DNA of 64,000 bases, taken from positions 1 to 64,000 of the forward strand of contig CANFOL010000007.1 in NCBI GenBank assembly GCA_947448695.1, in the 5' to 3' direction. The translations under genes and the position numbers were made by a program. Positions 58,140 through 64,000 of the stretch are shown here, piece after piece. Below the pieces are notes generated by a model that saw only the letters and a program-made list of their open reading frames with translations, searched no databases and was not told the DNA's origin. This DNA comes from Burkholderiaceae bacterium (lineage in GTDB: Bacteria; Pseudomonadota; Gammaproteobacteria; Burkholderiales; Burkholderiaceae). Each line of letters begins with the position of its first letter. Position 1 is the stretch's first letter.

Positions 58140-59203
58140 GAGAGATTAAAAGTCCCAGAATCCTGGGGAGGGACTAATTGAAAATGCTCGTAGGTAAGTT
58201 TCGTGGCAATTCTGCCACGCGGGGTTCGTTGTAAATATCCTTGTTGGATTAAATAAGGCTCAATAACATCTTCAATGGTATCTCTCTCTTCCCCAATTGC
58301 AGAAGCAAGATTATCTACCCCAACCGGACCTCCAGAAAACTTATACAAAATCGCTTCCAAAAGTTTTCGGTCCATGACATCAAAACCAACTGGATCAACA
58401 TCCAGCATTTTTAGAGCTGCATCGGCGACTGCGCTAGAAATCGTGCCATCACTTTTTACTTGGGCATAATCCCGTACCCTACGTAGCAGACGATTTGCAA
58501 TCCGTGGAGTGCCTCTAGCGCGTTTGGCGATTTCAATAGCGCCATCAATGGTAATTGGGGCATTCAGGAGACTCGCAGATCGTTGAATAATTTTTTCAAG
58601 TTCATGATGGTTATAAAACTCTAGCCTTGAAACAATACCAAAACGATCTCTGAGAGGGTTCGTGAGCATACCGGCTCTTGTGGTAGCCCCAACAAGAGTA
58701 AATGGTTTGAGATCGAGCTTAACACTGCGAGCAGCAGCCCCCTCGCCAATCATAATGTCAATACTGTAGTCTTCTAATGCAGGGTAAAGTATTTCTTCAA
58801 CAACAGGAGATAGACGATGAATCTCGTCAATGAACAAAACATCGTTTTCTTCTAAGTTGGTTAATAAAGCTGCTAAGTCACCCGGTCGATCAAGCACTGG
58901 CCCACTCGTTTGGCGCAAGTTAACTCCCAGTTCCTTTGCAATGATATGAGCAAGCGTAGTCTTCCCTAAACCTGGCGGACCAAACAATAAAACATGATCC
59001 AGTGCTTCGCTACGACTTTTGGCGGCACTAATAAAAATTTCAAGCTGTTCTCTTACCTTACTTTGACCGATATATTCATCTAATTGTTTAGGGCGAAGAG
59101 CTCGTTCAATTACCTGATCTTCCCTAAGAGAACTTGGGTCAATCATACGAGGTCCATCGGCGGGCTCAGGAAGGGTATCGAGTTGATCTGTGTGAATTGC
59201 CAT
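58136..59203 (-). CDS. ruvB: Holliday junction branch migration ATPase RuvB
   Basis: A 355-residue AAA+ motor that drives branch migration with RuvA. Walker A is [16 protein letters not shown], Walker [13 protein letters not shown], sensor 1 [20 protein letters not shown], and a winged-helix C-terminal domain ends in [17 protein letters not shown]. The usual order ruvC-ruvA-ruvB is kept, with a 26-bp gap to ruvA. No LexA box is evident. Confidence 0.98.
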   Translation of the reverse strand: MAIHTDQLDTLPEPADGPRMIDPSSLREDQVIERALRPKQLDEYIGQSKVREQLEIFISAAKSRSEALDHVLLFGPPGLGKTTLAHIIAKELGVNLRQTSGPVLDRPGDLAALLTNLEENDVLFIDEIHRLSPVVEEILYPALEDYSIDIMIGEGAAARSVKLDLKPFTLVGATTRAGMLTNPLRDRFGIVSRLEFYNHHELEKIIQRSASLLNAPITIDGAIEIAKRARGTPRIANRLLRRVRDYAQVKSDGTISSAVADAALKMLDVDPVGFDVMDRKLLEAILYKFSGGPVGVDNLASAIGEERDTIEDVIEPYLIQQGYLQRTPRGRIATKLTYEHFQLVPPQDSGTFNLS

Positions 59204-59229
59204 GCGTCAAGTTTAAACTTAAATTTGAA

Positions 59230-59811
59230 CTATGCTTTAGATAGTGTTTTTAATGCTAAGCGTATACCATCGGAAACGTTAGCATCACTTGGTACTTGTT
59301 TCAGTGCTAAAACAGCTTCTTTATCAGAATACCCCAATGCAATTAAAGCTTGTAGGATTTCAGAAGAGGCGGGAGCAGTTAGATTTGAATCCGACATGTG
59401 TGCTACATCTGCTCCAAATTTACCTTTAAGCTCTAAAAGCAGTCTTTCAGCAGTTTTTTTACCGATGCCCGGCACTGTCATTAGCCTTGAGGAATCCTGG
59501 AGTGTTACAGCCTGTGCAATGTCTGCCACGCTCATACCTGAAAGAATCGTGAGTGCGGTACGTGCACCTACCCCACTAATTTTAATTAAGGTCCGAAACG
59601 CTTCTCGTTCAGACTCAGTTGCAAATCCATAGAGTTGTTGCGCATCTTCTCTAACCAAATGATGTGTGAGTAAAGTAACAATTGAGCCATTTTCTGGAAG
59701 TTGATAAAGCGTGCTCATTGGCACATCAATATCATATCCAACACCTTGGCAATCGACTAAGATTCGAGGTGGGTTTTTTTGCACGAGTACACCTTTAATT
59801 CTGCCTATCAT
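59230..59811 (-). CDS. ruvA: Holliday junction DNA-binding protein RuvA
   Basis: A 193-residue protein that binds four-way junctions as a tetramer and loads RuvB. The OB domain starts [31 protein letters not shown], two helix-hairpin-helix motifs are at [16 protein letters not shown] and [17 protein letters not shown], and domain III (about 145-193) contacts RuvB. I start it at the ATG at 59811, the family start; upstream in-frame codons read through the end of ruvC. Confidence 0.96.
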   Translation of the reverse strand: MIGRIKGVLVQKNPPRILVDCQGVGYDIDVPMSTLYQLPENGSIVTLLTHHLVREDAQQLYGFATESEREAFRTLIKISGVGARTALTILSGMSVADIAQAVTLQDSSRLMTVPGIGKKTAERLLLELKGKFGADVAHMSDSNLTAPASSEILQALIALGYSDKEAVLALKQVPSDANVSDGIRLALKTLSKA

Positions 59812-59813
59812 GT

Positions 59814-60326
59814 TTAACTCTTTGCTTTCAGATGTGCTGCTTGTAATTGATGTTTCATGCTGAACTGGTGGGCACCGCAAATAGCAACCGCCAAAGCATC
59901 AGAGGCATCGGTTCCAGGAGCCACTTTTAAAGATAATAACCGTTTCACCATTTCTTGAACTTGTGATTTTGCAGCACGACCATGACCAACCACATTTTTT
60001 TTAACCTCAAGAGCACTGAATTCAACAACTTCAATATCTTGACAAACGATCGCTGAAATAGATGCACCCCTTGCTTGACCAAGTAATAATGTGGATTTTG
60101 GATTTACATTCAAAAATACTTGTTCTACCGCAGCATATTCAGGAAGATAAGTTTGAATGACTTCAGTAACCCCTTTGAATAAGATACCTAATCTTTCGGG
60201 AGTGGTCTGAGTTAAGCTATCGGTAGAGATTGTGCCAGAGGCAACATATTTCAGACGTTGTTGGGTATAGTCGATGACCCCAAAACCAGTCGTTCGAAGT
60301 CCAGGATCAATACCTAAGACGCGCAT
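59814..60326 (-). CDS. ruvC: Holliday junction endonuclease RuvC
   Basis: A 170-residue RNase H-fold nuclease that cuts junctions symmetrically. The first catalytic aspartate is in [15 protein letters not shown], the glutamate in [15 protein letters not shown], and the C-terminal acidic pair in [18 protein letters not shown] start it at the ATG at 60326 (MRVLGIDPG), the family start; longer readings run into purH. It is 2 bp before ruvA and 4 bp after the purH stop. Confidence 0.96.
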   Translation of the reverse strand: MRVLGIDPGLRTTGFGVIDYTQQRLKYVASGTISTDSLTQTTPERLGILFKGVTEVIQTYLPEYAAVEQVFLNVNPKSTLLLGQARGASISAIVCQDIEVVEFSALEVKKNVVGHGRAAKSQVQEMVKRLLSLKVAPGTDASDALAVAICGAHQFSMKHQLQAAHLKAKS

Positions 60327-60330
60327 ATTG

Positions 60331-61914
60331 TCAGTGCCTAAAGTGGCGCGTGCCGGTGTAAACCATGACAACACCGTGCTCATCGGCTGCTTGCACAACT
60401 TCATCATCACGAACGCTACCACCTGGCTGAATGATACAAGTTGCCCCAGCGGCTACTACAACATCTAAACCATCCCTAAAGGGAAAAAAGGCATCACTAG
60501 CGACAACTGATCCCACAAGAGAAAGGCCGGCGTTAGAGGCTTTGATCCCAGCAATTTTTGCAGAGTCAATACGACTCATTTGACCCGCACCTACCCCAAG
60601 TGTCATACCATTAGCGCAAAAAACGATTGCGTTTGATTTAACATATTTAGCAACTTTCCAAGCAAAAAGCAATTCTTCTAATTCATGTGGTGAAGGTTGT
60701 TTTTTAGTGACTATTTGCAATTGATCTAGCGTGACATTTTTTGCATCTGGGGTTTGCACCAGAATTCCTCCACCGACACGCTTCAAATCATAGGGGTTTT
60801 GTGCACCAGATAATGGAATCTGCAAAACTCTGACATTTTGTTTATTGCTAAGGATGGTGAGTGCTTCTGCTGTAAAAGATGGCGCAATGAGAACTTCGAC
60901 AAATTGTTTTGAAACAGCTTGAGCGGTTAAGCCATCACATTCACGATTAAAGGCGATAATTCCTCCAAAGGCTGAGGTAGGATCTGTTTTAAACGCTTTC
61001 TCATAGGCATCTAAAGTAGAGTGAGCTACAGCAACACCACAAGGGTTGGCGTGCTTCACAATCACACACGCTGGTTGACCTACTTCATTACTGTCGCCAA
61101 AACTCTTGACACATTCCCAAGCTGCATCTGCATCTGCAATATTGTTATATGAAAGTTCTTTACCTTGCAATTGTTGGTAACTAGCTAAGCCACCTGCAAG
61201 AGGTTTTATATCTTTATAAAAGGCAGCTAATTGATGAGGATTTTCTCCATAGCGTAATTCTTGAACACGTTGAAAACCAAAATTCAGTGATTCAGGGAAT
61301 AAAGAACGTTCTTCATGAGCTTGATTATCTGGCAATGAACTTAAATAATTAGCAATTGCGCCATCATATTGCGCTGTATGAATAAAAACCTTTTTTGCTA
61401 AGCGAAGATTTGTTGTAAATGAAACTTGACATTGATTTGCCTTCATTTCATCTAATACTAGCTCATAGTCATCCGGTGAAATTAGCACGGTTACATCTTG
61501 ATGATTTTTTGCCGCAGCACGTAACATCGCTGGACCACCAATATCAATGTTCTCAATTGCATCAGCAAAACTACAGCGTTCTTGAGCAATCGTTTTTTCA
61601 AATGGATATAGATTGATCACTAACATATCAATCGTCCCAATACCATGGTCCTTAAGTGCTTGCATGTGTTGTGCATTTTCGCGGATAGCTAATAGACCAC
61701 CATGAACCATCGGATGAAGGGTTTTAACACGACCATCAAGCATTTCAGGAAATTGCGTCAAAGTCGAGACTTCAATGACGGGTAAATTATTTTCGGCTAA
61801 TAATTTAGCTGTTCCTCCTGTCGAAATTAAACGAATCCCAAGTTGATGCAAGGACTTAGCAAAAGGAATAATGCCGGATTTATCTGAAACAGAAATGAGA
61901 GCAGTTTTGATCAT
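60331..61914 (-). CDS. purH: Bifunctional AICAR transformylase/IMP cyclohydrolase
   Basis: A 527-residue enzyme for the last two steps of IMP synthesis. The N-terminal MGS-like cyclohydrolase starts [22 protein letters not shown] with STGGTAKLL and [14 protein letters not shown]. The transformylase part has [19 protein letters not shown] with the catalytic Lys-His pair, and ends with [17 protein letters not shown]. It follows fis on the same strand by 28 bp, a conserved pairing. Confidence 0.97.
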   Translation of the reverse strand: MIKTALISVSDKSGIIPFAKSLHQLGIRLISTGGTAKLLAENNLPVIEVSTLTQFPEMLDGRVKTLHPMVHGGLLAIRENAQHMQALKDHGIGTIDMLVINLYPFEKTIAQERCSFADAIENIDIGGPAMLRAAAKNHQDVTVLISPDDYELVLDEMKANQCQVSFTTNLRLAKKVFIHTAQYDGAIANYLSSLPDNQAHEERSLFPESLNFGFQRVQELRYGENPHQLAAFYKDIKPLAGGLASYQQLQGKELSYNNIADADAAWECVKSFGDSNEVGQPACVIVKHANPCGVAVAHSTLDAYEKAFKTDPTSAFGGIIAFNRECDGLTAQAVSKQFVEVLIAPSFTAEALTILSNKQNVRVLQIPLSGAQNPYDLKRVGGGILVQTPDAKNVTLDQLQIVTKKQPSPHELEELLFAWKVAKYVKSNAIVFCANGMTLGVGAGQMSRIDSAKIAGIKASNAGLSLVGSVVASDAFFPFRDGLDVVVAAGATCIIQPGGSVRDDEVVQAADEHGVVMVYTGTRHFRH

Positions 61915-61942
61915 AGTGTGTGATTAAAGTGAATAATGAATG

Positions 61943-62194
61943 TTAGGATTTGTTTTCAATTAAGCCATGTTCTAGCAATTTTTTTCTTAGAGTATTTCGA
62001 TTTAGGCCAAGATATTGAGCTGCTAATGATTGATTATGCTCAGCATGTTGCATGATCAGTTGTAGCATAGGCTTTTCGATAGAGGCAATCACCATATCGT
62101 AAACATGTGATGGTGGAATGTCGCCCAAATCATCTAAGTATCGTTGTAAATGGGTCTCTAGAACTTCAGTGACAGGATGTTTTTTTGCGTCCAT
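61943..62194 (-). CDS. fis: Fis family DNA-binding protein
   Basis: An 83-residue nucleoid protein and regulator. The C-terminal helix-turn-helix is NQSLAAQYLGLNRNTLRKKLLEHGL, near identical to Fis. The N-terminal part is shorter than in enterobacteria (about 98 residues), as usual in betaproteobacteria. It lies 3 bp after dusB, the classic dusB-fis operon. Confidence 0.95.
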   Translation of the reverse strand: MDAKKHPVTEVLETHLQRYLDDLGDIPPSHVYDMVIASIEKPMLQLIMQHAEHNQSLAAQYLGLNRNTLRKKLLEHGLIENKS

Positions 62195-62197
62195 GAT

Positions 62198-63214
62198 TTA
62201 AGCAGCCTCTAAATATTCAATACGTTCAGAGAATTGGGCAAGTTCATTAAAATAATCACGAACCGCATCGAGTTGTTCTTGACAAGATTCAATCGTATTC
62301 ATTCGAGCACGAAACGCATGAGAATTTCGCAAGCCCTTGCAATACCAGCCAATATGTTTGCGGGCAGAGCGTAAGCCAATGTACTCCCCATAAAAAGCAT
62401 AATGCTCAAGCAAATGATCATGCATGATCTGAGAAATTTCTATAATTGTTGGTGGTGGTAAATGATCACCTGTTTTTAAGTAATGGTCAATTTCACGAAA
62501 AATCCAAGGACGACCTTGGGCCGCTCTACCAATCATAATTGCATCGACATGGGTTTGTTCTAAAACCCATTTTGCTTTTTCAGGTGTGTCAATGTCACCA
62601 TTAGCAACAATCGGCATGGATACTGAGGCTTTGACTTGTGCGATAGTGTCGTATTCTGCTTGACCATGATAAAGATCTGCTTTGGTTCGTCCGTGAATGG
62701 TTAGCATTGCAATCCCACTATCCTGTGCGATTTGAGCAATTCTTAAGGCGTTTTTATTGCTTCTATCCCAACCAGTTCTAATTTTTAAGGTTACTGGCAC
62801 CAGTGGGTGATGCTTTTGAGTCGCATGAACAATCTCACTCAAGATTTTGCCTACTAGCGGTTCATTTTGTAATAAAGCTGAACCAGAGGCAACGTTACAA
62901 ACTTTTTTTGCTGGGCATCCCATATTAATATCGATAATTTGAGCCCCACGGTCGATATTTAAGAGTGCGGCTTGAGCCATCATGCTTGGGTCTGCCCCAG
63001 CAATTTGGACAGAAATAGGATTTGTTTCACCCTCATGATTTGCTCGACGCAAGGTTTTTTCACTATTCCATAGCATTGCATTTGAAGCAATCATTTCTGA
63101 TACGGCATAGCCAGCACCTAAACGCTTACACAATTGTCGAAATGGTCTATCTGTAACTCCAGCCATAGGAGCAACAAAGAGGTTATTTGATAAATGATGT
63201 TGACCTAGAAACAC
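62198..63214 (-). CDS. dusB: tRNA-dihydrouridine synthase DusB
   Basis: A 338-residue FMN enzyme that reduces uridines in the tRNA D-loop. Signature pieces are APMAGVTDRPFRQLCKRLGAGYAVSEM, the catalytic cysteine in DINMGCPAKKV, LTIHGRTKADLYHG, PIVANGDIDTPEKA and IGRAAQGRPWIF. It precedes fis by 3 bp. A 23-bp inverted repeat lies between it and the UbiH-type gene upstream. Confidence 0.97.
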   Translation of the reverse strand: MFLGQHHLSNNLFVAPMAGVTDRPFRQLCKRLGAGYAVSEMIASNAMLWNSEKTLRRANHEGETNPISVQIAGADPSMMAQAALLNIDRGAQIIDINMGCPAKKVCNVASGSALLQNEPLVGKILSEIVHATQKHHPLVPVTLKIRTGWDRSNKNALRIAQIAQDSGIAMLTIHGRTKADLYHGQAEYDTIAQVKASVSMPIVANGDIDTPEKAKWVLEQTHVDAIMIGRAAQGRPWIFREIDHYLKTGDHLPPPTIIEISQIMHDHLLEHYAFYGEYIGLRSARKHIGWYCKGLRNSHAFRARMNTIESCQEQLDAVRDYFNELAQFSERIEYLEAA

Positions 63215-63265
63215 AATTAAACCATGTTAAATGGGGAGAAGGAGAACTTTAGCACAATTTTCAAT

Positions 63266-63288
63266 GTTTGCCTAAAATTTAGGCAAAC
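63266..63288. repeat. Inverted repeat between the UbiH-type gene and dusB
   Basis: GTTTGCCTAAA and TTTAGGCAAAC are a perfect 11-base inverted repeat with a single base between. It starts 4 nt after the monooxygenase stop. No T-run follows on the minus strand. It could be a weak terminator hairpin (with four or more bases forming the loop) or a protein-binding site before dusB-fis. Confidence 0.75.
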
Positions 63289-63292
63289 GAAC

Positions 63293-64000
63293 CTAGCGTT
63301 GCCCAAACATCATTTGTCTGGCTAATCGATTTTTAATAGGAGGCAGCCATTGCAAAGCTGACAATGCGATGCCACGTCCAATCACGATTGGTAAAAAAGT
63401 AGAAGTAAATACACTAGCCATTAAATCAGTTACCTGAATGGTGATTTGACGATCCCGAGCCCGCTGTTTTTGGTATTGATCGAGCGTATTTTCTACATCT
63501 TGGATTGAATCTGCGGTTGACTTTGTATAAAGTGAATTTAATAAACTTGCTAGAGTATAAGCATCACGTAGACCTAAATTAAGACCTTGACCTGCAACGG
63601 GATGTAAAGTTTGTGCAGCATTACCAATCCAAACTTCATTGCCTTTAACAATCTCATTTTTAATATTGAGACCCAAAGGATAAGATTTTCTTTGATGTAC
63701 GCCTAAAAAATGTCCGATCGGCAATTGAATGGCTTGTTTTAATTGCATTAAAAACTCTTGATCGGGGAGTTGCGTGAGTTGGTCAATTTTAGCTTTGGGT
63801 GCACACCAAACAAAGTTTTTAGTATTGTTTCCTTGATGGTGGGGAAGGATGGCAATTGGTCCATCTTCAGTAAAACGCTCCCATGCCATATTTGGTTTTA
63901 CATCCTTAACCTCTAGCCAACCGACTAAAGCGGATTGCCCATAATCTTTATAAAGATCCTTTGCCGATTGTTCATGAAATAATCCTCCGTCGGCATGTAT
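63293..64000 (-). CDS. UbiH/UbiF-type FAD monooxygenase, C-terminal part (truncated by window)
   Basis: The last ~235 residues of a flavoprotein hydroxylase of ubiquinone synthesis. The frame is open to the window edge, reading through YGQSALVGWLEV before the internal methionine at 63889, so the gene starts outside. The FAD-binding motif is GNAAQTLHPVAGQGLNLGLRDAY, with MAWERFTEDGPIAILPH earlier. It is UbiH/VisC-like, but whether it acts at C6 or another ring position cannot be told from this part. dusB follows 78 bp later. Confidence 0.9.
   Translation of the reverse strand: MHADGGLFHEQSAKDLYKDYGQSALVGWLEVKDVKPNMAWERFTEDGPIAILPHHQGNNTKNFVWCAPKAKIDQLTQLPDQEFLMQLKQAIQLPIGHFLGVHQRKSYPLGLNIKNEIVKGNEVWIGNAAQTLHPVAGQGLNLGLRDAYTLASLLNSLYTKSTADSIQDVENTLDQYQKQRARDRQITIQVTDLMASVFTSTFLPIVIGRGIALSALQWLPPIKNRLARQMMFGQR

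Overview
The window is a gene-dense, AT-rich piece (about 40% G+C by eye, not computed) of a betaproteobacterial chromosome. Gene content and order (cox3-surf1-ctaA-ctaB-sco1-rpoH; ftsY-M16-rsmD-coaD; pth-rplY-prs-tRNA-Gln-ispE; mutM; rapZ-hprK-ptsN-hpf-lptB-lptA-lptC-kdsC-kdsD; ubiE-ubiJ-ubiB; ruvCAB-purH-fis-dusB) fit Burkholderiales. The low G+C and compact spacing suggest Polynucleobacter or a close freshwater relative in the Burkholderiaceae. The genus is an inference from gene order and composition, not from a database search.

Layout. 1-4.6 kb: end of a cytochrome c oxidase cluster with its assembly factors (SURF1, heme A synthase, heme O synthase, SCO1). 4.6-8.1 kb: rpoH on the minus strand behind a perfect CIRCE element, an accessory AAA/DUF4143 ATPase, then ftsY. 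8.1-12.3 kb: two M16 peptidase-family genes, rsmD, coaD and a ferredoxin. 12.3-17.2 kb (minus): pth, rplY, prs, tRNA-Gln, ispE and a TPR-LolB fusion. 17.2-19.1 kb: mutM and mutY. 19.1-25.5 kb (minus): rapZ, hprK, ptsN, hpf, the Lpt and Kdo genes. 25.5-36 kb: a Kef-type antiporter, uvrA, an MFS transporter, ssb, queF, a 5'-nucleotidase, ilvA and a YqaA-like protein. 36-43.2 kb: a giant FAD/Fe-S oxidoreductase, a DUF971 protein and ubiE-ubiJ-ubiB. 43.2-51.5 kb: a sodium:solute symporter, DUF502, aspS, an ABC exporter, glycerate kinase and pyrC. 51.5-54.5 kb: RNase P RNA, OsmC, a putative small RNA or leader, rplM-rpsI and argC. 54.6-64 kb: erpA, anmK, tyrS, a phosphatase, ruvB-ruvA-ruvC, purH, fis, dusB and the end of a UbiH-type monooxygenase.

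Functionally this is housekeeping: respiration and heme A, ubiquinone, lipopolysaccharide, outer-membrane lipoprotein transport, DNA repair, translation, nucleotide and amino-acid synthesis. I see no prophage, transposase, integrase, CRISPR array or recognisable defence cluster. Many convergent genes touch or overlap at their 3' ends, and several divergent starts lie 12-41 bp apart, which is strong compaction.

The best leads are regulatory or architectural: the CIRCE element directly before rpoH, a promoter-hairpins-terminator unit of about 100 nt before rplM, the TPR-LolB fusion, the ispE/tRNA-Gln overlap, and the lone DUF4143 ATPase with a palindrome at its promoter. No wholly new multi-gene system is supported by what can be read here.
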